A stretch of DNA of 64,000 nucleotides from Pandoraea norimbergensis (GTDB lineage: Bacteria; Pseudomonadota; Gammaproteobacteria; Burkholderiales; Burkholderiaceae): contig NZ_CP013480.3 in NCBI RefSeq assembly GCF_001465545.3, positions 2,728,001 through 2,792,000 on the forward strand, in the 5' to 3' direction. Position numbers and translations under genes: made by a program. How positions within the stretch are numbered: position 1 is the stretch's first letter; every line of letters begins with the position of its first letter. This document shows positions 27,840 to 37,692 of this stretch, in pieces. Under the pieces are notes generated by a model that searched no databases, was not told the DNA's origin, and saw nothing but the letters and a program-made list of their open reading frames with translations.

Positions 27840-28754
27840 ATGTCGGGCACCTTGCTCAGCAAGCTGCTGTTGGTCGCCTCAGCCGGGGCGGCCCTTACCG
27901 CGTGCAGTCCCGCCTATCTGGTGAATGCGCTGACGCCACGATCCACCTACGAGGCGTCGACCGACCTCGCCTACGGGGAGTCGGCTCGTCAGCGGCTCGA
28001 CGTTTATGTGCCAACGCAGCGCGCGACCTCACCGGCAGGCACGCCGGTCGTGGTGTTCTTCTACGGAGGAAGCTGGCAGAACGGGGAGCGCGCCGACTAT
28101 CGGTTTGTGGGCGAGGCGCTGGCGTCGCGGGGATTTCTGGTGATCGTGCCGGACTACCGGACGTATCCGGAGGTGATATTTCCGGGCTTCATGGAAGACG
28201 CGGCGCTGGCGGTCCGTTGGGCGAAGGATCATGCGCAGGCATACGGCGGCGATACCCGGCGGCTGATTTTGATGGGCCATTCGGCGGGCGCGCAGATTGT
28301 CGCGCTGTTGGCGACCGATCCACGTTATCTATGCGCACAAGGGATGGTGCAGAGCGAGATTGCGGGCGTAGTCGGTCTTGCCGGCCCCTACGACTTTCTG
28401 CCGTTGGAAAGCGATGTTCTGCGCAAGATATTCCCCGAACCGGTACGCACGGCAAGCCAGCCGATCAATTTCGTGTCGGGGCACGAGCCGCCGATGTGGC
28501 TAGGGGTTGGGGACAGTGATAGCGTGGTCGATCCGGGCAACACAGAGCGCTTCGCGCAACGGCTGCGCGCCGCAGGCGACGACGTGGATGTCCGTCACTA
28601 CAATTTGGGACACGTATTGCTGGTGGGAGCGCTCGGCATACCGGTCAGGCAGTTCTCGCCGGTACTGGACGATATCGCGGCCTATGTGTCCGCGCTCCGA
28701 TCGAGTGAACGGGTGGCTGGCAACCATACCCAGTGCCCGAGCCCGGACCAGTGA
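27840..28754 (+). CDS. Alpha/beta hydrolase lipoprotein (carboxylesterase type)
   Basis: A 304-residue envelope esterase-like protein. The lipobox ALTAC (Cys near residue 23) follows a hydrophobic signal, then VVVFFYGGSWQNGER (oxyanion turn of the HSL/BD-FAE type), GHSAGAQIVAL with the nucleophile serine, and WLGVGDSDSVVDPGNTERF with the acid residue and a histidine in NLGH. GGAG lies 6 nt before ATG 27840; another ATG 12 nt earlier lacks a ribosome site. Substrate unknown; lipid esters are possible given the neighbouring lipocalin. Confidence 0.85.
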   Translation: MSGTLLSKLLLVASAGAALTACSPAYLVNALTPRSTYEASTDLAYGESARQRLDVYVPTQRATSPAGTPVVVFFYGGSWQNGERADYRFVGEALASRGFLVIVPDYRTYPEVIFPGFMEDAALAVRWAKDHAQAYGGDTRRLILMGHSAGAQIVALLATDPRYLCAQGMVQSEIAGVVGLAGPYDFLPLESDVLRKIFPEPVRTASQPINFVSGHEPPMWLGVGDSDSVVDPGNTERFAQRLRAAGDDVDVRHYNLGHVLLVGALGIPVRQFSPVLDDIAAYVSALRSSERVAGNHTQCPSPDQ

Positions 28755-28821
28755 GGCGCAAAAGCGATGGACGATCTCGCGCTCGCTAGTCCGGGTCAAA
28801 CGATCAATTTCAAACGCTACG

Positions 28822-30291
28822 TCAGTTCACTTCCTTGACCGCGGGCGGCAACCACGTGCCATCAAGCGCTGCTGATGTCGGCCAGTAGGAACGTATGTAG
28901 AGCGAAAAATCGCCGTCACGCGGTGCCGGTAACCAGTTGCTTTCCTTATCGCCACCCGGCGACGTTGCCTGCACGTACAAAGTCAGCGAACCGTCGGCGT
29001 CGTACTTGAGCGTCCTGTTTTTTGTGCCAAGCGAATAGCGGTTCAGCGGGTTCTGCACGAAGAAGTGACGATCGTTGTACAGCGTGAGCGACCAAAACCC
29101 GTAGTTGGGAGGCGTGGCCCCCTTGGCGAACGTGATCGTATAGCGACGCTTCCCGTTCAGGCGCTGACCGCGCTCATCGAGGTCTTGATAGAAGTACTTC
29201 GTCTCGTTGGGTGCATTCACGAAAATGTTCGATCTGGCGACCGCTGTCCGAGTGAAATAATCAGTTCCAAATGCCGCCGTGTTGTTGGTCGTACTCCAAT
29301 GATGCGGAAGCTGTATGCCATAATTTCGGAACTCGAACAACGGCTTAACCAACTCAACATCGGCCTTTGCCGCCTCGTCATTGATTGCCTTGCGGAGCGC
29401 AGGATCCGCTTTGGCGGCCGCGATGACGGCCAACACTTGCGCATAACGTGCCTCCTCGCCGGGGCGGGGAGGCGCGTCCTGAAGGGCCGCTGGCAGGGCA
29501 TCGACAAACTTGTCGGGGAACACCCACTGCGTCTCCGATTCCCCCTGTTTCTGCGCGGGTAACTTCGGCAACGACTTCCAGTCCGTGGACTTCATCGTGC
29601 CGTCGTACTCGTCGAGCGGATACATCATCACTTTCTTGAGCACTTCCTGAACGGCACTCTTGTCCTCGGCAGTGTCGTCCATGAAGATGCGAGGGATGAC
29701 ATTGCCGGTATTCGTCGAAGCCCGGAATACCCCCGAAATTCCCTTCGGTACCGTACCGTTCCAGTTGGGACCAACCAGCAGGTAGAACCCGGGCTTGGTA
29801 CCGTACATCTTGCCCAAGCGAGCAAAGCCGTCGGTTCGTGCGTCAACCACCTGATACACCCAGAAGCGGTCTCCAAAATCGGGAACCTGAACCACTGCTG
29901 GGGACTTATCCAGCGCCAGCAAGCCGCCACCATACACAACGTCCTGATTCGGACAGGCAACCACGTGAACATCCGGGCCGAAGTAGTCGGTCAACATCGT
30001 GAGCTGATTGAGCGGTGCTATCGGGGTGGGCCCCGCGTACGCTCGCTCGGTGAACTGTGAAGACATGGCTCGACGGCTTGCCATGTTCATCATCGGCCAT
30101 GCCCAGAAATACGCATCACGTGTCACGAGGCGCGCATAGGCTTCAGTAATCTTTGTCCCCGCGACCGGGCCAGCGGGCATTGCCGCCTGCCAGTCGGGTG
30201 ATAGCGGTATCGGCTGTTGCGCCATCGCCAGATGGGTGGCGGTGAATAGTGCCGAAGCGCCGAGTGCTGCCAGTAGAGCCTGTCGTGCCAT
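28822..30291 (-). CDS. DUF1254/DUF1214 exported protein
   Basis: A 489-residue exported protein. A signal peptide ends near AMA^QQ (residue 25). The DUF1254 part has VACPNQDVVYGGGLLALDKSPAVVQVPDFGDRFWVYQVVD, and the DUF1214 part near the C-terminus has YTITFAKGATPPNYGFWSLTLYN and ESNWLPAPRDGDFSLYIRSYWP. AGGAG precedes ATG 30291. It follows a second DUF1254 gene by 36 nt. Members are widespread beta-rich proteins of unknown activity. Here they lie behind the autotransporter gene, on the same strand. Confidence 0.87.
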   Translation of the reverse strand: MARQALLAALGASALFTATHLAMAQQPIPLSPDWQAAMPAGPVAGTKITEAYARLVTRDAYFWAWPMMNMASRRAMSSQFTERAYAGPTPIAPLNQLTMLTDYFGPDVHVVACPNQDVVYGGGLLALDKSPAVVQVPDFGDRFWVYQVVDARTDGFARLGKMYGTKPGFYLLVGPNWNGTVPKGISGVFRASTNTGNVIPRIFMDDTAEDKSAVQEVLKKVMMYPLDEYDGTMKSTDWKSLPKLPAQKQGESETQWVFPDKFVDALPAALQDAPPRPGEEARYAQVLAVIAAAKADPALRKAINDEAAKADVELVKPLFEFRNYGIQLPHHWSTTNNTAAFGTDYFTRTAVARSNIFVNAPNETKYFYQDLDERGQRLNGKRRYTITFAKGATPPNYGFWSLTLYNDRHFFVQNPLNRYSLGTKNRTLKYDADGSLTLYVQATSPGGDKESNWLPAPRDGDFSLYIRSYWPTSAALDGTWLPPAVKEVN

Positions 30292-30327
30292 TGCATTCTC
30301 CTGATAGAGCTTGGTAAGCATGTGTTC

Positions 30328-31677
30328 TTACTTGAGACGCTCCACCGGCGGTGGGGCCCACTGTCCTGCTTTGACAATTGCCTTGGGCACATACGCTCTG
30401 AACGTCAGCGAGAAGGGCTTGCCCGTTGCCGATGGCAACCAGTTCGACTCGGAAACGCCCGGTGGAAGCTTGGGGCCAATGCCGATTTTTAATGCGCCGT
30501 CGGGCTCAAATTTCAATGACGAGTCACTGTTGAAGTTGAATCGGTTGAGCGCGTTGGGAACAACTCGGAAGTCAGGGACGCCGACAAGGATCACCGACCA
30601 ATACGCATCCACCACGGCGCTCGGGAGGTTGTCTTTCGCGAACGTGATGGTGTAGCTCTGACTGCCGTCGAGCAGTTGTTCGCTGGCGTCGCGGCTCGCC
30701 ACAAAATAGACGACTTCGCTCGCGACATTGCCCCAGATTCCCGCGTAGTCGACCACCGTGCGCATCCGATAATCGCGCCCGTAGTTGCCTGCACCCGCGC
30801 CGCCGACCCAATGGTTTCGGTAAGGCGCACTCTTGGTCAGCGAAAATTCCTTGAAATCCGGCACGACCGTCTTGTGTAGAAATGCATCGATCTCGCTACG
30901 CAGCGCCGGGTTCTTCGAAATCTTCGCCGAAATCAGTCTGACCTTTTGCTGCATTTCAGGGGCTGCCGGCGAGACGTCAAGGGCACTGGCAAGCACACGA
31001 TCGACGTTTTCGAAAATCTCAACACCCAATAAATCCTGATTGGTGAATGAGGGAATCTTAATGGCCGGGGCGACAACCGGTTTCTTGATGACATCGATTT
31101 TGAATTTCTTCTGCAACGCAACGGCACCCGCCGAATCACGCTTCAACTCCACGCGGGCCAGCAGTTTGGCCTTCTTTCCATGAAGCTCAATTCGCGCGGC
31201 GTCTGAAGGTACTGCCGATGTTGCAGCGGGACTTACCAGCGCGAATTTGCCAAACGGTTTAGACGGGAAAGTGCGCTCGTTGATATTGACGATCACTTCG
31301 CCCCACTCGTCGAGGAGCTGTGCCGTGTAGTAGCGATCGCGTATTTCAGGAACTTCGAGGATGACGGTGCTCTTGTCGTCAACGGCCACCCACGCTTCCA
31401 GATAGGCGACGTCAAGATTGGGGTTCACGAAATCGGCCGACCCGAGCGGGTTGTATTTGATGACGTTGTACCCAGCCCCCGGTGCCCCGAGATCCTGATG
31501 CTCCTGACGAATCACCAGCATTCTGCCGAGCAGGTAGATGTAGGCCTCCGTGATGGTGTCTTTGCTGAGCGCGCTGTCGTGTATATCCTGCGCGAAAGAC
31601 ATGTGCGCAGGCAACATCCCGATCATGCCGGTCAGGTAAAGCCCCGACTTCAGCAACTTTCTTCTTCCTACGGTCAT
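30328..31677 (-). CDS. DUF1254/DUF1214 protein with Tat-like signal
   Basis: A 449-residue paralogue of the downstream gene. It starts with a twin-arginine-like leader, GRRKLLKSGLYLTG, instead of an ordinary Sec signal. DUF1254 features are NPNLDVAYLEAWVAVDDKSTV and EIRDRYYTAQLLDEWGEV; DUF1214 features are YTITFAKDNLPSAVVDAYWS and ESNWLPSATGKPFSLTFRAYVP. The two copies therefore may use different export routes. It begins 50 nt after the autotransporter stop codon. Function unknown. Confidence 0.85.
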   Translation of the reverse strand: MTVGRRKLLKSGLYLTGMIGMLPAHMSFAQDIHDSALSKDTITEAYIYLLGRMLVIRQEHQDLGAPGAGYNVIKYNPLGSADFVNPNLDVAYLEAWVAVDDKSTVILEVPEIRDRYYTAQLLDEWGEVIVNINERTFPSKPFGKFALVSPAATSAVPSDAARIELHGKKAKLLARVELKRDSAGAVALQKKFKIDVIKKPVVAPAIKIPSFTNQDLLGVEIFENVDRVLASALDVSPAAPEMQQKVRLISAKISKNPALRSEIDAFLHKTVVPDFKEFSLTKSAPYRNHWVGGAGAGNYGRDYRMRTVVDYAGIWGNVASEVVYFVASRDASEQLLDGSQSYTITFAKDNLPSAVVDAYWSVILVGVPDFRVVPNALNRFNFNSDSSLKFEPDGALKIGIGPKLPPGVSESNWLPSATGKPFSLTFRAYVPKAIVKAGQWAPPPVERLK

Positions 31678-31727
31678 AGGTCATCTCCGATTGATGAGTA
31701 CTCGCGAAACGTCGTAACGTCGACACA

Positions 31728-34700
31728 TCACCATGTGTATTTCACGCCGGCCCGAACGGCGTATTGGTAATAGCTTTGTTGCCCCCACGAGCCAGACACG
31801 TTGGTCCATCCCGTCCAGCGCTTCCCCAGCAACGCATTGACGCCGATCTTGGCTTCGAAGCGGTCGCGGGGGTACATCGAACCTTGGGGCAATGAATTGA
31901 ACGAAACCGAGCTGTCGGTCTCCGTGTGCCACCAGTTCAACGTGAGATAGGGTTGAATCTGACGGCCGTCGTCACGAACCCAGGTGCGATGCGTGCGAAC
32001 GCCGAGCCGTGTGACCACGCCTGACGAATTGGCCCCGCTGATGCGGGTACCTGTGGGCTCTGTGAAGTCGTTCTCGTTGTAGGTGACGTAGATCACTTGC
32101 GCCTGTGGCTCGACGACCCAGTCTCCACGCAACGGGAAGGCATAGCCGGCCTCGCCCGAAATGGAAAAGCCGTGTGCGTTGTATCGGACACTGTCGAGCG
32201 TGTCGCCGTCGACCCTGTTGTTGAACCACCCGAACTGCGCCCAGGTGTCCACGTACGCGCCCAGTTTGTGTTCGTCGTTCTGATACCAAGTGCCGTAAGC
32301 GCCGAGGCTCCAGCCTTCGACTTTGCCTTGGGCGCGAGCAGAGTTGCCCTGCGCCGTGGCGTTACTGGTGGCGTTTCCGTAGCTCGCCATCGCGCCGACA
32401 TGGACTCGGTCGGTTTCGCTCAGCAGTTTCCAGTCGGCGAACTCGACACCGCCGTGCAGCAGGAACGCGTTCGTGCGCACCCCGAAGATATCGCTCTTGC
32501 TGCGACTGCCTTCCCAGTTGCCCACGACGCGCAACCATCCCGATTTCGGGTTCTCTGACAATCCGTCCGCAGACATGGGCGCCTGATCGTTGGCGTATTG
32601 GGGCTCACCCAGCCGGTCGTGAAGACTATGCACGAACATTTGCCCGGCAAGACGCTGATTGGCGAGATACGCGGCCACTTCCGGGCGGTACAGCGGTTGT
32701 GGCGGGTCGGGGTCCGGCTCGCGGTCCGAGCGCAAATACCAGACGTTACCGCCGGAGCTATCCTCCGCACCGCGGAACAGCCGGTATTCGTAAGGTCCCG
32801 CGACGACGCGGCGATCGAGGGTGAAGGCACCGCCATCGCTGGCCGTCGGGGTCGTGTCGAGAATGTTGACCAAGGCGATGCCATTGCCCGTGGTCAAGGC
32901 GCCCATGCCGCCTGCGTTGTTCACGCGGATGCGCGTTGCACCCGCAGCGCCAGTGGCGGTTGAATCGACAACCAGCATGTCCGAACGACTGTTGGCGCCG
33001 CCTTCGTTGAGCACGGTGTTCAGGAAAAGACGCCCGCCGTTCGAGATGAACTTCCCGCCCCCATTTAAACCAGCCGTTTGCGCCCCCGTGATGACCAGAA
33101 CATTGCCGACGGCACTGCCGCCGCCGGTCAAATCGATCGTGCCGCCGTTAGTGAACTGGGGCACCCCCAGCAACTGACCTTGCACCGCACCACCTGCCAC
33201 GGGGCTGTTGACGCTCTGTCCCAGCGGTTGATAGGCGCCGCTGGCGTCAAAGGTCGTTACGCCGCTGGACGGTTGCGCTGCCAACACCAGCATCCCGGTA
33301 TTGGTCACACTGTTGCCAGCGCCAGTGCCGAGATTCGAAGCAGCGACGCGCCAGGTATCCCGCACGCCCGAGCCCACGCTGTCTGAGAAGTTACGCAGTG
33401 TCCATAGGCCGCCATTGACGATCGAGGTTGTCGCGCCAGTCGCCGTGACAAGACCCGTCATTTGACCGTTGTTGCTGAGCGAGAAGCTCGTGCCCGTCAT
33501 GCTGGTGTCGGCGCGCACGGCGACATCGCTCAGCGCTTGCAGGCCTCCCGTGTTCGTGACCGTCTGCGTCGCGCCGCTCACCTGAACGGCCGCACTGGTC
33601 CCCCAGCCCGCCGAGATTTCTGCCGCGTTGTTGACCGTGACACTGCCGCCCGCGGTTTGTGCATCGATGCCGGATGAGCCGGTGCCGATGGTGGTAATTG
33701 CCCCGGAATTGTCGATGGAGACCGTGCCTGCCGACGTCGCGTTCGCCCAGATACCTTGGCTACCGGTCGCGCCATTGGTCTGAATGGCGCCCTGATTGAC
33801 GATGTTCTGCCCACCCGTGCCTGTCAGTGTTCGGATCCCTTGTTGCGCGTTCCCGCGAGCGACCAGTGTGCCGGTGCTGGTGACAAAGACATCGCCGTGC
33901 CCGGCACCACCCAGATACGCGTTGCTGGCAAGAATGGCAGCCCCCGACCCGTTGACGTCGATGAGCGGGCCACGGTTTTCGATGGTGACTTCCGCGCCCT
34001 GACTGAGCCCTTGTATGCCGAAGGCGCCCGAGCCGCTGCCATCGCCCGAGCCACCGTCTGCATGGGTAACGATGGTGCCTTGAGAGCGAATCGTCACCGT
34101 GCCGTCGATCGCACCGGTGGTGGCATAGATGCCGTTCGCATTGGAATTGAACGTCTCGATGCGGGCGCCCGTGTAGGTGATATCGACGTTGCCTGCCGAA
34201 GGGGAGTCGATTCGAATGCCGCCCGCACCGTTGCCGTGTGCTTCGATGGCACCGCTGTAATTGACGCTCGCGTGACCGCTGCCCGCACTGACGATGATGC
34301 CGTAGCCGCGCGCTGCCGTCGGGCTTCCGTTCACGAGAATGTTGCCCGAACCGGTGACGGCAACATTGCCCGTCCCTTGAGAGAGCACATAAATGGCACG
34401 CGCACCGGCATCGTCCGATGTTGACCCGACCGTCAACTGGCCTTGGTTGTCCACCGATACATTGCCATTGGCCGTCGTTCCGTTACTCACGTAAATGCCG
34501 TGTCCGCCGCCGCCGGTTGTCGTAATTGCCCCGGTGTTCGACACCGTCACACTCCCGCCGGGCGAACTGGCGCGAATGCCGAAGCCGTTGACGCCGTCCG
34601 CCGTGAGCGTGCCGCTATTTCGGATTACGACATCGCCTGTGGTCGCCTCGGAAAACAAACCAAAGGCGTTGCGCCCGATCGCCTGGACGTTAGCCGCATT

Positions 34701-35483
34701 GTCGATAAGACTGGCACCGTCAACCACGCGGGTATGTACGCCCGCATGGTTGCCCTGCGATGACGTGGCGGTGTTATCGACAATAAACGTCACACCACTG
34801 CCGATCTGGGCGGTCGCCGTGCCGGTTCCCGTCGCCTTGATCCAGACGCCGTTGCCACCGACTACGGAAACGGTCCCCGCGCCGCTATGAATGACCGAAG
34901 CGTCACCGCCGCCGCTGGCATTGATGTCGAGGCCATCATGCTCGTTACCGATGACTTGATTCGTGATGTTCAACGTCGTACCGGCGCTGATGGAAATCAA
35001 TGATTTGCCACTTGTCGCGTTGGCGATGGCAACGGTATCTAGCGCCGAGCCCGACGCAACGATGGAATTGACGCCCGCATCGAACGAGATCGTGGCGTTG
35101 GAGGGTGGGGCAGTCCCGCCGGGATTGGTGATTTGCACGTAAACACCATTCACGGCCGTGGGGGGCGCCGTCGAAATGGACGTCCCGCTGACGCTTACCG
35201 TCGCGTTCGCGCCAACGCCTGTGGCGCGCAGTACGTGCCCGGCAGACGTGGAAAACACGGTTCCCGGTTGGGTGGACAACGACGCGTCGTTGCCGGCAGC
35301 GGGTTGGCAGAAGTATCCATTCGCGTACTGCCCCACCGGAACCGCGCCACAAAGCGCTGTTTGCGCATGCACGTCGTCAGCGCCTAGCAAGATCGCGATG
35401 GCATTGGATATGGCGAGCGCGGAGAGGGCTCCCGGAGCTGTTGCTTTCACAGGGAGGGATCGCTCAGTCCGGGGTGGTTGCAT
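31728..35483 (-). CDS. Autotransporter (type Va, beta-helix passenger)
   Basis: A 1251-residue autotransporter. A signal region ends near DVHA^Q (residue 40). The passenger (about 45-900) is built from degenerate Gly/Asn/Thr/Ser-rich repeats such as VTVSNTGAITTTGGGGHGIY, the pattern of a right-handed parallel beta-helix. The beta-barrel (about 970-1251) begins after LYRPEVAAYLANQRLAGQMF and ends VKYTW, with an aromatic last residue for BAM. No RGD or protease motif was seen in the passenger. It could be an adhesin. The gene is preceded by an AT-rich promoter with a palindrome shared with moxR. Confidence 0.92.
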   Translation of the reverse strand: MQPPRTERSLPVKATAPGALSALAISNAIAILLGADDVHAQTALCGAVPVGQYANGYFCQPAAGNDASLSTQPGTVFSTSAGHVLRATGVGANATVSVSGTSISTAPPTAVNGVYVQITNPGGTAPPSNATISFDAGVNSIVASGSALDTVAIANATSGKSLISISAGTTLNITNQVIGNEHDGLDINASGGGDASVIHSGAGTVSVVGGNGVWIKATGTGTATAQIGSGVTFIVDNTATSSQGNHAGVHTRVVDGASLIDNAANVQAIGRNAFGLFSEATTGDVVIRNSGTLTADGVNGFGIRASSPGGSVTVSNTGAITTTGGGGHGIYVSNGTTANGNVSVDNQGQLTVGSTSDDAGARAIYVLSQGTGNVAVTGSGNILVNGSPTAARGYGIIVSAGSGHASVNYSGAIEAHGNGAGGIRIDSPSAGNVDITYTGARIETFNSNANGIYATTGAIDGTVTIRSQGTIVTHADGGSGDGSGSGAFGIQGLSQGAEVTIENRGPLIDVNGSGAAILASNAYLGGAGHGDVFVTSTGTLVARGNAQQGIRTLTGTGGQNIVNQGAIQTNGATGSQGIWANATSAGTVSIDNSGAITTIGTGSSGIDAQTAGGSVTVNNAAEISAGWGTSAAVQVSGATQTVTNTGGLQALSDVAVRADTSMTGTSFSLSNNGQMTGLVTATGATTSIVNGGLWTLRNFSDSVGSGVRDTWRVAASNLGTGAGNSVTNTGMLVLAAQPSSGVTTFDASGAYQPLGQSVNSPVAGGAVQGQLLGVPQFTNGGTIDLTGGGSAVGNVLVITGAQTAGLNGGGKFISNGGRLFLNTVLNEGGANSRSDMLVVDSTATGAAGATRIRVNNAGGMGALTTGNGIALVNILDTTPTASDGGAFTLDRRVVAGPYEYRLFRGAEDSSGGNVWYLRSDREPDPDPPQPLYRPEVAAYLANQRLAGQMFVHSLHDRLGEPQYANDQAPMSADGLSENPKSGWLRVVGNWEGSRSKSDIFGVRTNAFLLHGGVEFADWKLLSETDRVHVGAMASYGNATSNATAQGNSARAQGKVEGWSLGAYGTWYQNDEHKLGAYVDTWAQFGWFNNRVDGDTLDSVRYNAHGFSISGEAGYAFPLRGDWVVEPQAQVIYVTYNENDFTEPTGTRISGANSSGVVTRLGVRTHRTWVRDDGRQIQPYLTLNWWHTETDSSVSFNSLPQGSMYPRDRFEAKIGVNALLGKRWTGWTNVSGSWGQQSYYQYAVRAGVKYTW

Positions 35484-35508
35484 CCCTATCTCATTTTACT
35501 AATTTAAT

Positions 35509-35524
35509 AGTAATTAGAATTACT
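35509..35524 (-). promoter_or_regulatory. AT-rich palindrome upstream of the autotransporter
   Basis: AGTAATTAGAATTACT is an inverted repeat (7-nt arms, 2-nt spacer; 8-nt arms counting one flanking base each side) in an otherwise AT-rich gap, 25 nt before the autotransporter start. In gene orientation ATTAGTAATT-CT-AATTACT matches ATTAGTAATT-TA-AATTACT before moxR at 45751-45769 in 17 of 19 positions. The remaining gap to the PqiB-like gene has no other visible feature. Confidence 0.6.
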
Positions 35525-35582
35525 AATCATGATTTGTATTCGATTTTATTCAGATAAATCCGGCTGCGGAAACATCGGAGAG

Positions 35583-37196
35583 TCACTGCTGCGGATCTAC
35601 CGGCTTCCCCCGTATCAGCGCTTCCGGATGAAGCTGGAGGTATTCCGCAAGGACATTCAGCGACCGCAGCGTTTGATTGAGCTCTTTCATGGCGCCACGT
35701 ACGTCCTGTTGCATGGGCGCGTCTTCGGAGAGCGTTCGCTCGGCGGTGCCAAACGTTTTCTTGGCTTCGCCTAGCGCAGACTTCGCTTCGGGGGCGATCT
35801 CAGAATCCAGTTGTTTGAACAAGCCCTGCGCGCTCTCCATGGTCTTGTCGAGCTTGCGTAGCGAGTTGTCGAGATTCTGGCCGATGGTGTCGAACGGAAT
35901 CTTGTTGAGCTTCGCGGCGATATCGGCGACCTGTAGCTGCAACTGGTCCAGCGTATTGGGCACCGTCGGGATCGTGACTTCGCCGTCAATTTCTGTCGCC
36001 TCAGCTCGTGCTGCGTTCGGGAAGAAGTCCAGCGCAATGTAGAGCTGTCCGGTCAGCAAATTGCCGGTTCTGAGTTGCCCGCGCAGACCATGCGCAATCA
36101 GCGCAGTGAATATTTCCCGTCGCTCGTGCCGTTCGACCGGCAATTTGCCCGTCGCATCGCGCCGCCGCAAGCGCTCCGGATAGACGAGTACCGTCACCGG
36201 CATGACCAGACTCTTGTTCTTCGCATCGAACTCGACACCAATGGCCGTGACTTCGCCCAGCGTGATCCCCCGGAAATCGATGGGGGCGCCGACCGACAGC
36301 CCGCGCAACGATTGCGAAAAGCGAAACACCGCGCGTACGGGTTCCGCATCGGGAATCTTCATGGCGCTCGCTTCGTCTTCGGCGAGGAAGAACGCCTGAT
36401 CGGGTTTGGCCATGACCCCGGCGCCGCTGTCCGCCGGCGCCTGAAACGCAATGCCGCCGATGACGACCGACGCGAGCGATTGGGTGTTCACCTGAAAGCC
36501 ACTCGAATCCAGCCGCAGGTTGATGCCGCTGGCATGCCAGAAGCGTGTGTTGCTGCCGACGTATTGATCGAAAGGTGCACGGACGAAGACACGCAGCGTG
36601 ACGCCTTTGCCATCGGCATCGAGCTTGTACGTTTCAACTTGCCCCACCTGAATGCGGCGGAAGTAGAGGGGCGACCCGGTGTCCAGCGATCCGATCTCTG
36701 CACTGTGTAAGACGAACGATTTCCCCGCTTGGCCGCTGGAGACGACTGGGGGCACTTCCAGCCCGACGAAGTGGGTTGCGACGTCGCGCGATTTCCCGGC
36801 GTCCGCGCCGATGTATGCGCCCGAGAGCAGCGTGGAGAGGCCGGACACGCTCCCACCGGCAATGCGTGGACGCACCACCCACCACGTCGACCCCCGGGTG
36901 GCAAATCGCTTCGCGTTCTTCGTCAGATCGACGGTGACGTGCACCGAGGCAAGATCAGGGGAAAGCTCGATATCCTTGACGACACCGATATCGACTTCCT
37001 TGAATTTGACCTTGGTCTTGCCCGCCTCAAGACCGTCGGCGCTCTTGAACTCGATGGTGACCGTCGGCCCCCGGTCGAGGATCGATCGCGCAACCAGCGT
37101 CAGACCGATCACGGCAGCGACCAGCGGTACCAGCCAGACGAGCGACAACGTCCAGCGCTTGCGCGGCTCGATACGCGGCGCGGGGAGCGGTGTCAT
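35583..37196 (-). CDS. pqiB: PqiB-like MCE/MlaD-domain intermembrane transport protein
   Basis: A protein of about 537 residues with one N-terminal membrane helix (LSLVWLVPLVAAVIGLTLVA) and three MCE domains, as in E. coli PqiB (about 546 residues). The domains show VTIEFKSADGLEAGKTKVKF, GSPLYFRRIQVGQVETYKL and APIDFRGITLGEVTAIGVEF. A coiled C-terminal region is rich in Leu, Lys and Glu. MCE proteins bridge inner and outer membranes to move lipids. No pqiA or pqiC neighbours are seen. ATG 37196 was chosen; GTG 37214 overlaps the upstream stop as GTGA and could be the true, coupled start. Confidence 0.88.
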   Translation of the reverse strand: MTPLPAPRIEPRKRWTLSLVWLVPLVAAVIGLTLVARSILDRGPTVTIEFKSADGLEAGKTKVKFKEVDIGVVKDIELSPDLASVHVTVDLTKNAKRFATRGSTWWVVRPRIAGGSVSGLSTLLSGAYIGADAGKSRDVATHFVGLEVPPVVSSGQAGKSFVLHSAEIGSLDTGSPLYFRRIQVGQVETYKLDADGKGVTLRVFVRAPFDQYVGSNTRFWHASGINLRLDSSGFQVNTQSLASVVIGGIAFQAPADSGAGVMAKPDQAFFLAEDEASAMKIPDAEPVRAVFRFSQSLRGLSVGAPIDFRGITLGEVTAIGVEFDAKNKSLVMPVTVLVYPERLRRRDATGKLPVERHERREIFTALIAHGLRGQLRTGNLLTGQLYIALDFFPNAARAEATEIDGEVTIPTVPNTLDQLQLQVADIAAKLNKIPFDTIGQNLDNSLRKLDKTMESAQGLFKQLDSEIAPEAKSALGEAKKTFGTAERTLSEDAPMQQDVRGAMKELNQTLRSLNVLAEYLQLHPEALIRGKPVDPQQ

Positions 37197-37210
37197 TGAA
37201 TCCGGCGGGC

Positions 37211-37660
37211 TCACTTGACCGTGTATCCACGGCCCTCCATGCACGCGCCATAGGCATGCCAGTAGCTGGTCATCTGCGAGTTTTGGTTGTTTTGTGCGGC
37301 CTGTGCCTGCGCCGCATGCTGCCGTCGTGAACGCACACCACCGGCAACGGCGCCCGCTGTGGCGCCGACGGCAGCCCCGTGTCCGGGGTCATCGTGCGCG
37401 ACGTCGCCGATGATGGCACCGGCGGCCGCGCCGCGTGCCGCACCGCCGACGCGTGCGCCCGTCGGGCCCTGCGGCGGCGGTGCCTGCTGCGCCACCACGG
37501 CCGGGTCGACGCCGGTGTTCTGTTTGGCCCACGCGTAGCACGCGCCATCGTCGCTACTCTGTTTTTCAGCGCTCTGGCCGTGGGCGGGATAGATCGCGGG
37601 CTTCTGGGCAAACGCAAGCCCTGACATGATCAGGCCTGCACACAAGATGACGGATCGCAT
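37211..37660 (-). CDS. Glycine-zipper exported protein
   Basis: A 149-residue exported protein with a signal peptide (MRSVILCAGLIMSGLAFA^Q) and a Gly/Ala-rich segment (about residues 70-110) carrying repeated small-residue spacing (GGAARGAAAGAIIGD, GHGAAVGATAGAVAGGV) typical of glycine-zipper proteins, which line or anchor in the outer membrane. The ends are hydrophilic and carry two cysteines (CYAWAKQ and GACMEG). GGAGG precedes the ATG. It ends just at the PqiB-like gene start. The long open frame upstream to 38311 is not coding. Function unknown. Confidence 0.82.
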   Translation of the reverse strand: MRSVILCAGLIMSGLAFAQKPAIYPAHGQSAEKQSSDDGACYAWAKQNTGVDPAVVAQQAPPPQGPTGARVGGAARGAAAGAIIGDVAHDDPGHGAAVGATAGAVAGGVRSRRQHAAQAQAAQNNQNSQMTSYWHAYGACMEGRGYTVK

Positions 37661-37692
37661 GAGTACCTCCCGTTTCGGGGAAAGGGAATACA

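Noticed and set aside
31728..35483. Repetitive DNA that could be read as a tandem or CRISPR-like array
   Set aside because: The repeats are degenerate, in frame, and encode the beta-helix passenger of an autotransporter; no regular repeat-spacer pattern.
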